DNA of 10,194 bases from Russula earlei (GCA_025769875.1 JAGFNK010001364.1:1-10194); one strand, 5' to 3'; positions 1 to 7,808 are shown, counted from the stretch's first letter. Translations and numbers: made by a program. Notes: a model not told the origin generated them from the sequence alone.

Positions 1-109
1 ATGTATGACATCATATGAGATCATAACAAACAGAATGTACATATTCATTGTGGATACAAAATATATGTGAGCATGTGAAACATACAACTAAAACATACTT
101 TACATCACA
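1..109 (-). repeat. Start of copia 3' LTR (partial, runs off the window)
   Basis: Read on the minus strand, the sequence after the polypurine-like tract begins TGTGATGTAAAG and continues as AT-rich non-coding DNA to the window edge. It would be the 5' end of the 3' LTR of the minus-strand copia element, so the pol stop codon (100-102) would lie just inside the LTR. The inference rests on position (after the C-terminus of RNase H and a G-run) and on the TG start. No second copy of this LTR is in the window to confirm it. Confidence 0.45.
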
Positions 110-942
110 CCCCCACATGCACGACATAGACTGAGTGTTTGTATGTGTGTCTTTGCCTTCCATTTTGGTAAGGCTTTTGTGAGGATGTCAGCACACATAT
201 CTTTAGATGGGCAGTACTTGAGGTTTACAGTTTTTGCAGCTACTACCTGTCAGATAAAATGATATTGAAGATCAATATGTTTAGTACATGCATGGTAGTT
301 ATTGTCTCTGGTTAGTTTTAGAGCAGGTTGGTTGTCGCAATAGAGTGTGGTGGGTGTCAATAATGAAGGGAAAAGTTTGGCTATCAATTTGCGCAACCAT
401 ATAGCTTCTTTGGCTGCATGCGTGGCTGTGACATATTCCACCTCTGTGGTCAATAATGTAACTAGTTCTTGTTTTTTGGATGCCCAAGATATTGCACCTC
501 CTTCGATTAGGAAAATGTAACCAGAAATGGCATGACAATGTTCCTGAGTCACACCATCTGCATCTGAGTAGCCTATGAGATTGTGATGCTTGACTCCATA
601 TGTCAATTCATATGTTTTGGTGTTGGTCAAATAATGAAAAATTTGCTTTACAGCTTCCTAATGAATATTGCCTGGATTATTGAGGAATTGTGAAAGGGTT
701 GATACAGTGAAAGCAATATCTGGCAGGTGGCCACAGCAAGGTACATGAGGCTACCTATAGCCTCACGATATGGGGTCTTCTCCATATGCGTCATTTTTTT
801 AGGTGTTGACAGTGCATCATGTTTTGAATATGATGTTGTTAGGAATCATTGGAGTGCCATACAGTTTGGCATTGGTTAATGCAAATTGAGCTAGAATATT
901 ATCAATGTATGACATTTACAACAGTGAGATGGTTTGCATGAC
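100..942 (-). pseudogene. copia pol fragment: RT C-terminus and RNase H
   Basis: This is the continuation of the RT fragment in the same frame, broken by stops at 943-945 (TGA), 916-918 (TAA), 817-819 (TGA), 658-660 (TAG) and 250-252 (TGA); the natural end is TAA at 100-102. A stretch at about 736-812 (TPYREAIGSLMYLAVAT) is readable only one frame over, so two compensating indels flank it. RNase H is recognisable from ISWASKKQELV, TEVEYVTATHAAKEAIWLRKL, YCDNQPALKL and TKHIDLQYHFI; the tail DMCADILTKALPKWK follows the last premature stop. The 658-660 stop falls where the family has Trp, and the 250-252 stop where it usually has Arg (family knowledge). RNase H would degrade the RNA strand during reverse transcription. 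Confidence 0.85.
106..119 (-). promoter_or_regulatory. Polypurine-tract-like site of the copia element
   Basis: The minus strand reads CATGTGGGGGTGTG, with a run of five G (plus-strand C at 110-114), just before the presumed 3' LTR. A G-rich tract here is where an LTR retrotransposon starts plus-strand DNA synthesis. It is short and interrupted by T, so the call depends mainly on position. Confidence 0.35.
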
Positions 943-1885
943 TCAATTGTGGACAACTTTGATTCTGAGTAGCCAATGGATAGGACCTAGATCTGTAAGT
1001 GCATAGCAAGAATTGATCTTGTCCTTATATTCTGTGATAAGTTTGTGTGTACTGCCCATGAAGATACAGTCATTGACATGGACTGCTAGGATGAGTGTCT
1101 CTTCTCCTATGTGCACTGTGAATATGCCTGGGTCTGCCTCACTGACACAAAACCCAAGGTTAGTTAACGCATGCATCAATGTATTATACCATTTTCTCCT
1201 GGCCTGCTTTAGACCATAGAGGGATTTACAAAGCCGTTTCACTGTGTTTTTATCAGTGTCATAACCAGGGGGACTATACATATAGATTTCTTCATTTTCA
1301 TCCAATTCTGCATTGAGATATGCACCATTAAAGTCAAAACTCATAATCTCCCAATCAAGACATGTAGCAATTGCAAGTATAGCTTGAAAACTGGTGAGCT
1401 TAGCAACTGGGGAAAAGGTTAGGAAATAGTCCACCCCATATTTTTGTGTAAAACCATGAGCAATGAGTTGGGCCTTAGACTTATCCACACTTCCATCTGC
1501 TTTGTGTTTGATGCAGTATACCCATTTCGAACCTACTATATTTTTGTTAGCTGGATGCAATACTGTATTCCATGTACCAGCAGTTTCAAGCATTAGTAGC
1601 TTGTGGTCCATTGCTTCTTTCCATTGAGGCCAATTGGGGTATTGTGCTTCAGCATATGAATTTGGATCACTATTGATCTTGGTCTGTGTGTGTGTCATAG
1701 TTTCGTTAAGTTCTGCAGTGAAAAGATAATGGGCACAGTCAGTATTGGTGCCCTCTGTTGTGCCCTCTCCTGCAGCTATCTGCCGCATAATATATGATGG
1801 TTTTGTCATGTGTTCAGATTGGTGCATCAGTTGTACAGGTTGCATAGATTTCTGTGCCCTCCTTTTAGGCACCAGTGTGGCCACA

Positions 1886-1927
1886 GGAGTGTGCACTGGC
1901 ATGAGTGGAGTGTGCACTGGCATGAGC
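1886..1927 (-). repeat. 21-bp tandem duplication in the copia linker
   Basis: Two adjacent 21-bp copies (1886-1906 and 1907-1927) differ only in the last base. On the coding strand they encode LMPVHTP twice, keeping frame. They lie in the non-conserved linker between integrase and RT. Confidence 0.9.
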
Positions 1928-1937
1928 TCCTGTTCCA

Positions 1938-1956
1938 CTTCTTCTTCTTCTTCTTC
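1938..1956 (+). repeat. (CTT)n microsatellite
   Basis: Six CTT units plus C on the plus strand; on the minus coding strand this is (GAA)n and gives the Glu run of the copia linker. Confidence 0.9.
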
Positions 1957-2112
1957 ATCAGTTTGAGGTGCCAACATGATCAGTGTGAGAGGTGACGGTG
2001 GTAATGTAAGGTATGTGATCCAGCTGAGCATGGAATCACATGACTTGTACTTGCCCCCATGCATGCGTGATGCATCATATTTCAGCTATTCCTTATGCTC
2101 TCTCTCTTTTAT

Positions 2113-2361
2113 CATAGTTTGATCTCACTCAGTCTAGATTCCCTTTCATCATGCCTCTTGCCTCTCTGTATATAAACTTCTTAGCTACTCTTTGGACTCC
2201 AGGAATAGAAGATTCTCTTTTTTGCTGCTCACATCAGTCTGCCTGCAAAAGCCAAGAAGCCAAACAACTGTGTGTGAGGTGCTTGCTCCCCTCTGTTCTC
2301 TCTGTCACCTGCCCTCAGATCAAGCCCACTGAACTCCATGTGCCCCAACCTGGTGCACTAC
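2113..2361. other. Unassigned CpG-free spacer with a TATA-like box
   Basis: No convincing coding sequence or LTR match to neighbours. It contains no CpG that I can find and is C/T-rich on the plus strand. A TATATAAA sits at 2169-2176, followed about 30 bp later by pyrimidine-rich, leader-like sequence, so it could be a worn fragment of an unrelated plus-strand LTR. An open frame of 73 codons at 2151-2372 has no recognisable domain and runs into LTR-O, so I do not call it a gene. Confidence 0.4.
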
Positions 2362-2563
2362 AGAAGTATTAGGGTCGACTCTAAGGACCCTAATAGAACT
2401 ATATAAGGGGCCTTATAGGCAACTCTATTCCCTGAACCAAACTACAAGTCCTCAATGACCAGGCCTAAACTAACTAACAGCAAATGGATCAGGTGCTTTG
2501 CACGTGTACTAAAGCAGTGAACACATGGACAGTAAAGGCTCTTACTCATCAACAGAAGCCTTC
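2362..2563 (+). repeat. LTR-O, left part (5'-truncated gypsy-lineage LTR)
   Basis: From AGAAGTATTAGGG at about 2362 to 2563 this matches LTR-2 from about 8273 to 8470 almost base for base with small indels. The first ~360 bp of the LTR are missing, and the sequence before 2362 is unrelated. LTR-1 inserted at 2563; LTR-O resumes after 3528. Differences from LTR-2 include CpG losses (for example ACATGG where LTR-2 has ACGTGG). Confidence 0.85.
2559..2563 (+). repeat. Target site duplication CCTTC, left copy
   Basis: CCTTC directly precedes the TGTCATG start of LTR-1 and recurs at 3529-3533 after it. Five bases is the usual target duplication for Ty3/gypsy-type integrases. It shows that LTR-1 transposed into LTR-O rather than arising by local rearrangement. 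Confidence 0.8.
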
Positions 2564-3131
2564 TGTCATGAACCCTTCTCTGGAGAGGGTCCTTGAAGGA
2601 CCCTTCCTTATGAGAAGAAACCCAGCCTCTATGGTGTCACCCTGTTCACACAAGCAAAAGGGGTGAGTAGAGGTGTCCACAATATCGTGCGCACATTGTC
2701 GTGCGAGCAATTCTCAGCACAATCAACATACAACAAGCCCCACTTACTGGCAAACCCTTTTAGCAATAAAGGACAGTATTAGGACCTTCCTAAGGACCCT
2801 TTAGGACGACTCTAGGTGCCCCTACAATAAGCACTGACACAGTATCCAAAGACCCGACAACGCGTTATTAGACTAACTCTAATAACTATAGAACGAACTA
2901 TAAGACAATACTAAGGACCTTAATATAAGTACTAGGGTCGACTCTAAGGACCCTAACAGAACTATAAGGGGCCTTGATAACACTATTCCCTAGAGCAAAC
3001 TACAAGTCCTCAAATGACCGGCCCTAAACTAACTAACAGAAAATGAATCAGGTGTTTACACGTGCACTAAAGCAGTGAACACTGGACAGTGAAGGCTCTT
3101 ACATATCAAGAGGAGCCTCCTTACTCAGCAG

Positions 3132-3163
3132 CTTACTGAGCATGACTGAGCATGCTCAGTAAG
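3132..3163. repeat. 13-bp inverted repeat in U3 of LTR-1
   Basis: CTTACTGAGCATG (3132-3144) and its perfect complement CATGCTCAGTAAG (3151-3163) are separated by ACTGAG. The same structure is intact in LTR-O (3545-3576) and LTR-2 (8483-8514). Possible DNA-binding palindrome or RNA hairpin; function unknown. Confidence 0.9.
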
Positions 3164-3246
3164 CACACTCCGACTTCTTACTCATCACACTATTGTGCTT
3201 GATAACAAGGTTATGACTTGTTCCCTATTTAACAGTTCTCTTGTAG

Positions 3247-3291
3247 TATATAAGTGCTCAATAAAGTAATGGACAGTCCCTCAGACTGTCC
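3247..3291 (+). promoter_or_regulatory. LTR-1 core promoter: TATA box, AATAAA and start-site hairpin
   Basis: TATATAA at 3247-3253, AATAAA at 3260-3265, then GGACAGTC (3271-3278) and GACTGTCC (3284-3291), an 8-bp stem with a 5-nt loop. The right arm is about 30 nt after the TATA box, where transcription (start of R) is expected. The same arrangement recurs in the other LTRs. Confidence 0.7.
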
Positions 3292-3544
3292 ATTTGTTTA
3301 CGGCACTCTCCATTCCTGGGATACTCCTTTAAGGACCGTCCCCTTGTGACTACCCTGGGCCTCCTCCCTGCGTGCTTGCTCAAACTGTACCAGTAACTGT
3401 ACCCCTTTGTACTTGTTACTGCTTTGGACTCTACTCCGAGCCCACCACTGTCCTAGACATCTATCGACTCATCTCTGACTAACCCCTCGCTCTTGAACTG
3501 GGATTGTTCAACAGTGAGTCTTGACACACCTTCCTACTCAGCAG

Positions 3545-3576
3545 CTTACTGAGCATGACTGAGCATGCTCAGTAAG
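3545..3576. repeat. 13-bp inverted repeat in U3 of LTR-O
   Basis: CTTACTGAGCATG (3545-3557) pairs with CATGCTCAGTAAG (3564-3576), identical to the LTR-1 and LTR-2 copies although the LTR around it has diverged. Confidence 0.9.
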
Positions 3577-3660
3577 CATACTCCAACTTCTTACTCATCT
3601 GTCTATTGTGCTTGATAAACAAGGTTATGACTTGTTCCCTATTTAGCAGTTCTCTTGTAG

Positions 3661-3704
3661 TATATAAGTGCTCAATAAAGTAGCAGACAGTCTTCAGACT
3701 GTCC
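3661..3704 (+). promoter_or_regulatory. LTR-O core promoter: TATA box, AATAAA and start-site hairpin
   Basis: TATATAA at 3661-3667, AATAAA at 3674-3679, GACAGTC at 3686-3692 and GACTGTC at 3697-3703 with loop TTCA. Same layout as LTR-1. Confidence 0.65.
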
Positions 3705-3940
3705 ATTTGTTTATGACACTCTCTATCCCTGGGATACTCCTTTAAGGACCACCCCCTTGTGACCATTCTGGCCTCTTCCCTGCATACTGTTCAACTCTAC
3801 CAGTAACCGTACCTCTTTGGTACTTGGTACTGCTTTGGACTCTACTCCTCGCCCATGCCGTCTTGGACATCTATCGACCCATCTTTGAACTTATCCCTCG
3901 CTCGCTCTTGAACTGGATTGTTCAACAGTGAGTCTTGACA

Positions 3941-4330
3941 GGTGGGGTGTGTGGAAGATTTGTTGGCTGGACAGGTGCACACCCTCGGATGTACATCTCA
4001 GATGAAGTAGCCCATTTTGGGGCCACCCAAAAGGATTCTTGAATGGAGTATAAGGTCCAAGCATTTCCTGTGTGTCCGCTGAAAATGCTGTCCATGGTAG
4101 ACATGTAAAACTTCTTGCAGAAGGGGTTCTTGGTACAGCACCACTAGCTTCCCATCTTTGAATAGTGTACCACTATCTTCCTGGAGGTTGTGTTTGACTT
4201 TCCACATTAGTAGATCTGATTGGCATTTTTTCTTGTTCCTTAGAACCTGGTGTAAAGATCCTTGGTGTGGAGTGTTCAGATAAAAAGTTTGTCTGGGAGT
4301 GCGGTGATGTTTTGGTTGTCTCCTGACCCA
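3941..4330 (-). pseudogene. G1 integrase N-terminal region, truncated
   Basis: Several minus frames must be combined. One gives KLVVLYQEPLLQEVLHVYHG, the usual lead into the integrase zinc finger. Others give FSGHTGNAWTL and MYIRGCAP, or CPANKSSTHPT, matching the H..H and C-x2-C half of the HHCC zinc-binding region plus the linker after it. In the frame with MYIRGC the second Cys of the C-x2-C pair is lost by a 1-base shift. Upstream, PDHNDGSGDNQN resembles the linker between RNase H and integrase. The DDE catalytic core is not present, so this integrase could not insert cDNA. Confidence 0.75.
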
Positions 4331-4754
4331 TCATTGTGATCTGGGCATTGTGAGAGGGTATCCACTCAGGTTAGAGATCTTGGTTTGTGGTGAATTTCAA
4401 AGTGGTAGTCCATGAGTGTGGAGATGTAACCTGCAATTCTTTGATTGATTTTGTGGGGAAGTCAGTAGTGAGTGAGGTTGGCATGATCCGTAAAAGTTTG
4501 ATGGGGTCCTTGGTTCCTACTAGTAAGTATTGCCACTGTTGAAGTGTGAGGATCAGAGCTAGGAATTCTCTGTAGTTCCTTTCTGCTTCATTGAACACAT
4601 GTGACATGTTACTGATCATTTTTCTTTTCCCCTCAAACTTTTCTGGAACAAGATTGCTCAGGTGGCAAACTGTGAGGCAATCAGTTTCTAGTTCATATGG
4701 GAGATCAGGATTGGCTGTGTAGAGCTCAGGGTCATCACAAACTGCAGATATCAA
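4331..4754 (-). pseudogene. G1 RNase H domain
   Basis: An open frame of 127 codons (4371-4754) contains PYELETD, a damaged middle, NMSHVFNEAERNY and REFLALILTLQQWQYLLVGTKDPIK, which match the gypsy RNase H pattern (ELETDAS..., AERNY...EFLA...LKxWRxLLxGT). The stretch after TKDPIK moves to another frame. Two residues before REFLA suggest a small deletion where the family has a longer spacer. Confidence 0.82.
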
Positions 4755-5657
4755 AGTTTCTAGGGTGATGGTTGCTTCTGGTGTCCCAGAAGAAGGGGGT
4801 CCCTTTCTTGATCATGGAGAAAATGGGGCAAGCTATTTTGCAAAGTCTCAGATGAATGGTTGTTGGTAGTTGAGGGTGCCCATGATTTGTTGTAAACTGT
4901 TTCAGATTATTTGGGGGTCTCGGCCAATTTTTGAGGCTGTCCATTTTGACTGGGTCAATCTTGAGGGTCCCTTAGCTGATTCAGAAGCCCAAGAAGTCAA
5001 TTTCACATTGTTCAAAAGCACATTTGGACACTTTTAAAAGTAGGAGTCCCTTTCGAGTAGGTCAAGAAACTCATGTGTGATTTGTCGATGAAGGTGTTCT
5101 TCCCCCAACCCTGTGGCTATTGCCACATTGTCTAGGCAATTACAGGTGTTTCAGGGTATTTGAGGAGCCAGGGTCAGAGGGTGTGGTTCATTGCTCATTG
5201 GAAAGCTGCTGGGGCATTGGTGAAGCCAAAGCCCATTACCATGGGGACAAATGTGCCAAATTGGGTTTTGAAGGCTCCCTTGTGCTGGTCCTCTGGGTGA
5301 ATCAGGATGTTGTTGTAACCGGCTCTGACATCAAATTTACTAAAGGTGGTTTTGCCCCTTAGATGGTGTAATTGTTCTTCCATGTTCAGTAGAGTGTGAT
5401 AATCTGGGACGGTGGCATTATTGAGCTTCCAGTAGTCCACTACCATTTGTGGGGGTGGTGCCATCCTTCTTTTGGACAAAGAAGACAGGAGATACAAAGT
5501 CTGAGATGCCATCCTTGATGAAGCCTTTGGCCAGGTCTTCTTGTATTTGTTTTGATAATTCTTGTGTTTCATTCTGGAGGAGATGGGTAAGTTCGGCAAT
5601 TGAGGAATTTGGGGGTGTCAGGTTTCAGGGTGGATTCAAAAGTCAAGTTCTCCCTGG
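4755..5657 (-). pseudogene. G1 reverse transcriptase domain
   Basis: The clearest block (5195-5599) reads VVDYWKLNNATVPDYHTLLNMEEQL, then FSKFDVRAGYNNILIHPEDQ, FKTQFGTFVPMVMGFGFTN and APAAFQ, ending in a stop where the family continues. KFDVRAGYN is the motif with the first catalytic Asp. The YLDD box falls in another frame and reads CLDN (5127-5138), so the last catalytic Asp is Asn. Thumb sequence follows in two more frames (KCAFEQCEIDFLGF, then LKIDPVKMDSLKNWPRP and KIACPIFSMIKKGTPFFW). Upstream, TLKPDTPKFLNCRTYP (within 5569-5754) is the usual lead into the fingers. At least four frameshifts and several stops. Confidence 0.87.
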
Positions 5658-6117
5658 CTACGTGGGAGTTGTCTGGCAGCTTCTTCTGATAAGACTTTCT
5701 GATGTCTTGAGTATTCTGGGGGAATGGTGGGTCATTCTGAGGTGTGCCACCCAAATTTTTGGCAGGTTTGTCAGGGGGTATTGGGGTGAGAAGGACCCCA
5801 AGATGGTTTCTGAGATGTCCAGTGCTCCAATTAACCAGGGGGTTTGAATGCCTTCAGGAAGGGTAACCAAGAATCATTCTATCTTCTCCCAGGTTTGTGA
5901 CATAAAAGGTGAGAAGTTGAGTGGTGGACCATGTTGTACAGCCATATGGGCATAGTGGGGTTAACACTCCACCCTGGTTACTGGTGCCATCTACATTGAT
6001 AATAGGTCGGGGGGTTCTGAGGGTTTGAAGTGGGATTTGTAATTTTCCCACAATTTCTTGGCTGATGAAATTTTCTGTTGCTCTGCTGTCTAGGAGTGTA
6101 TTGTCCAGTCTTTCCAT
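5658..6117 (-). pseudogene. G1 aspartic protease and following spacer
   Basis: The frame at 5854-6117 reads LLDSRATENFIS, then TPRPIINVDGTSNQGGV and YVTNLGEDRMILGYP. This is the retropepsin-like protease of mushroom gypsy elements: catalytic D-S/T-G loop first, glycine-rich flap (TSNQGG) and the hydrophobic ILG motif. The active-site triplet is Asp-Ser-Arg (6082-6090) rather than Asp-Ser-Gly, a change expected to destroy activity. The frame stops just after LGYP, and a spacer continues in another frame (5658-5870, EGIQTPWLIGAL...). The protease would have cut the Gag-Pol polyprotein. Confidence 0.85.
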
Positions 6118-6772
6118 TTGTTGTGATCATTAAAGGAACTTTCATTGAGTTTTCTTTTATGTTGAACAATGGTATCTATTTGGGCCTCTGTGCTGACTGT
6201 CACACTTTGGCCTAGAAGAAAATCCTCTTTGAGAATGAGGGTCCCAGATCTTGGCTCATTCTTCAGCTGGCAGGGAGCTTTCATACAGGCTACCATAGAA
6301 GCTGGTTCTTCTTCTTTGGGTGGTTCTCGGGGTTGGTTCAGTGGTGCGAGCTTTGGAAGCAGTAGGGGGTCAAATTCTTGGGGCATTCCTTGCTAAGGTG
6401 GCCTTTTTCTCTGCAACAAAGCAGTGTCCTTCCTTGGCCAATTTCTTTCTTTCTTTCTTCTGTGAGTTTTTTGAAGTTGGACTTGGCAAGAGTCCACCTG
6501 CATTTGGTCAGAATGAATGGGTCCTGTGTTCTGGGGTAGGCAGGGTTTTTCTTCTCCTTTGAGTTTTTCTCTGATGGTGATAAAACAGCGATGTTGTCTC
6601 TCCTGGCTTCTTCTTTCCATTCCTGGAGAGTGGTAGGCCAGATGTCCTTATTGAGAATTGCAGCATAGAGTCTGTGTTTAAGCCCATTCTTGAAGCTTTT
6701 GAATGGCATTATGTCAGTTTCAGGCCTCCAGTCTTGGCCAAGAGTTGTTTGAAGGTGGAGAATGATAGTCAT
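6118..6772 (-). pseudogene. G1 Gag C-terminal half with zinc knuckle, and Gag-Pol linker
   Basis: The frame at 6338-6772 reads PFKSFKNGLKHRLYAAILNKDIWPTTLQEWKEEARRD, the end of the gypsy capsid domain, then a Lys-rich stretch and the nucleocapsid knuckle CREKGHLSKECPK. The knuckle should be C-x2-C-x4-H-x4-C; here the first Cys aligns with Leu (TLLCCREKGH), so it is probably broken. The Gag-Pol linker (EPPKEEEPASMVA...) continues one frame over at 6090-6386, so a shift lies near 6340-6386. This could be a remnant of a programmed frameshift, but in such a damaged element a plain indel is likelier. Confidence 0.82.
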
Positions 6773-7125
6773 CTGGGGATTCTTTTATCTCATGTTTGGC
6801 AAGGGCTGCTTGGGCATCCTCTTTCTCCGCCATGTTAGTAAACTTGAATGTGAAGTCTGTGACACAAGTTCATTCCATAGTGCCTCATCATTCCTTATTG
6901 ACAGGGTTTTGGGCCCTATTCACTTTGTCCCTGAGTGCAGTTGCTTGTGAATTGACCCATCCCTCTACCTTTTCTCTTGAATGTAGGAAAGGGCTTAACA
7001 TTGTTTGTTTGAAGGGGCTGGCATGACTGCTTTATCATCATTGAGGCCCCCAATACAGGTTGAATTCCATGATGAAGTGCTTTGTTTTATTTCTTTCTCC
7101 CATGAATGCCATAGGTTCTTTGCCA
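6773..7125 (-). pseudogene. G1 Gag capsid core, heavily broken
   Basis: KTKHFIMEFNLYWG (within 7038-7226) and, in other frames, ALSYIQEK, EALWNELV and FKFTNMAEKEDAQAALAKHEI match the start and middle of mushroom gypsy capsid domains. At least four frame changes and several stops occur in 350 bp, the worst-decayed part of G1. Confidence 0.7.
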
Positions 7126-7722
7126 CTAAGAGATCCATTGGTTCCTTGTGGTGCTGGGGCAACTGGGGGGGGCCTGAATGATGACCAGGGGAGGTTGAAT
7201 GGCAATTTGGGGAGCTTGTGTGGCAATTTGGGGTTGGGCTGCCATGATGGGTTCTGGGGGTTCTGGGGATTCTGGGGGCGTCTGGGGTTCAGGTGGTTCT
7301 ATGAGTTCCTGAGTTTCAGGAAGGTTCTGTGGTTCAGAGGATTCTGAGTGTCTCTGGGGTTCTGTGGTGTTCCCTAGTTCAGGAGGTTCAGGGGAGTTGT
7401 CTTCCAACTCTGATGATGTTTTGTAAAGAGGGTTGTCTTCCCTCCAGTAGCCTAACCCGAGGCTGTTTCTGATGAGTTCTAGGTCCTGATGAGTGTAAAG
7501 CTGTCCTCTTCTGAGTTGTAGCTCAAACCAGTGGTTGTTGATGAATTCAACAGGTAGTTCTTTGTTGTTTTCAGTTGTAATGTAGCAGAGGAAGGTGTGG
7601 AAGCTGTCCCAAGTGGCCCTTCCAACAATGTGTTGGGGGAGGTCTGGAGAGGGCCTTGGTTGGACACAGATCCAGTGGTTTGGTGGTAGTTCAAGGTTGA
7701 TCTCCAGAATGGAGTAAGGAGC
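7126..7722 (-). pseudogene. G1 Gag N-terminal region, proline-rich
   Basis: A continuous open frame of 198 codons runs from just after a TAA (7723-7725) to a TAG (7126-7128). No ATG is present near its beginning: the first is at 7405-7407, mid-domain, so the native start is lost. The first ~100 residues include NHWICVQPRPSPD, GRATWDSFHTFLCYITTEN and GLGYWREDNPLYK; the rest is a low-complexity Pro/Glu/Gln stretch (PPEPQTPPESPEPPEP) then QPQIATQAPQIAIQPP. The start lies about 85 bp downstream of the LTR end at 7809, usual for a gypsy leader. The N-terminal domain is not one I can name. A frameshift before the stop joins it to the next capsid segment. Confidence 0.65.
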
Positions 7723-7808
7723 TTAGCTTGTGTTATGGTGTTGTGGCTGTTGGAGCGTTAGCTCAGGGTTCAGTGGGGCCAAGTCCCTGTGACTTAATTC
7801 AAGGGTTC

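Larger units (their letters stand above)
1..2112 (-). mobile_element. Ty1/copia LTR retrotransposon, 3' part, decayed
   Basis: The minus strand carries, in copia order, a variable linker, reverse transcriptase (RVT_2 type), RNase H, a polypurine-like tract and the start of a 3' LTR. Gag, protease and nearly all of integrase are missing upstream: recognisable coding fades out between 2085 and about 2112. The polymerase body has about 15 CpG by eye in 2.1 kb and several stop codons, so this is an old, inactive copy. The 'LAVHVxDC' form of the RT active site is typical of basidiomycete copia elements (family knowledge). Confidence 0.85.
943..2112 (-). pseudogene. copia pol fragment: linker and reverse transcriptase
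   Basis: An open frame of 373 codons from an ATG at 2062-2064 to a TGA at 943-945; the frame is also readable upstream (LKYDASR) to a TAG at 2086-2088, so the ATG is not a true start. Residues 1-110 are a variable linker with a Glu-rich run (EEEEEEVEQE) and a repeated LMPVHTP. From about residue 145 the RVT_2 fold is clear: WKEAMDHKL, NIVGSKWV, GVDYFLTFSPVAKLTSF, SFDFNGAYLNAEL, SLYGLKQA, then the catalytic box. That box reads HVND (N codon at 1072-1074) instead of the family's xVDD, so a catalytic aspartate is lost. Many positions that are Arg in the family are Cys, His or Gln here (VYCIKHK, KAQLIAHGFTQ). The protein would have copied element RNA into cDNA; this copy cannot. Confidence 0.88.
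2564..3528 (+). repeat. LTR-1: complete solo LTR nested inside LTR-O
   Basis: Starts TGTCATGAAC and ends TCTTGACA (3526) plus an extra CA, giving terminal TGTCA/TGACA. It aligns end to end with LTR-2 (7909-8874). Inside are a GGGTCC(T)(T)-type hairpin at 2587-2603, several AAGGACC motifs, a 13-bp palindrome pair at 3132-3163, a TATA box at 3247 and an AATAAA at 3260. No internal element sequence is attached, so it is a solo LTR left by LTR-LTR recombination. Lineage is inferred from the related LTR next to the gypsy body G1 and the LTR of element D. Short open frames inside it are not genes. Confidence 0.9.
3529..3940 (+). repeat. LTR-O, right part, ending inside gypsy G1
   Basis: Begins with the right copy of the duplication (CCTTC, 3529-3533) and continues as the LTR from CTACTCAGCAGC to the terminal TCTTGACA at 3935-3940. 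It has the 13-bp palindrome (3545-3576), TATA box and hairpin. By eye it has only about six CpG in 412 bp, versus more at the same positions of LTR-1 and LTR-2, so it is the older layer. It ends exactly against G1 integrase sequence at 3941, so LTR-O inserted into G1; its own left target duplication was lost with the 5' truncation. Confidence 0.88.
3941..7808 (-). mobile_element. Ty3/gypsy retrotransposon G1, decayed Gag-Pol body
   Basis: Reading the minus strand from 7808 to 3941 gives, in gypsy order, Gag, CCHC zinc knuckle, aspartic protease, reverse transcriptase, RNase H and the start of integrase. The integrase core, 3' LTR and any chromodomain are absent because LTR-O lies at 3940/3941. 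Coding switches frame many times and contains many stops. By eye there are about 20 CpG in 3.9 kb, far below chance. Domain order (RT before integrase) separates it from the copia element to the left. It is the oldest layer that can be placed here, since later LTRs cut into it. Confidence 0.88.

Noticed and set aside
2151..2372. Plus-strand open frame of 73 codons with a nearby TATA box
   Set aside because: No recognisable protein; it runs from unassigned spacer into LTR-O, and the spacer is fully CpG-depleted like dead repeats.
2484..2666. Plus-strand open frame of 60 codons
   Set aside because: It crosses the LTR-O / LTR-1 insertion junction, has no domain, and is a chance frame in repeat DNA.
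3132..3576. CRISPR-like or tandem repeat array (CTGAGCATG units)
   Set aside because: The recurrence is the same LTR palindrome present once in each of two nested LTRs, not a spaced repeat array.
2559..3940. LTR-1 and LTR-O right part as the two LTRs of one short element
   Set aside because: The sequence before LTR-1 is the missing left part of LTR-O and CCTTC flanks LTR-1, so nesting explains the layout better.
5120..5362. Plus-strand open frames opposite G1 RT and protease (also 5449-5847, 6169-6562, 6762-7347)
   Set aside because: Shadows of the minus-strand Gag-Pol; their peptides have no recognisable domain while the minus strand gives clear RT, protease and Gag motifs.
6338..6390. Programmed Gag-Pol frameshift in G1
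   Set aside because: A frame change lies just after the zinc knuckle, where programmed shifts occur in some elements, but G1 has many random indels and no slippery-site-plus-structure could be singled out.
7786..7808. Weak likeness between the G1 leader (TGTGACTTAATTC) and LTR R sequence (TGTGACTATTC near 8693) as a self-primer
   Set aside because: The match is short, gapped and about 90 nt after the TATA box, too far from the expected mRNA 5' end.
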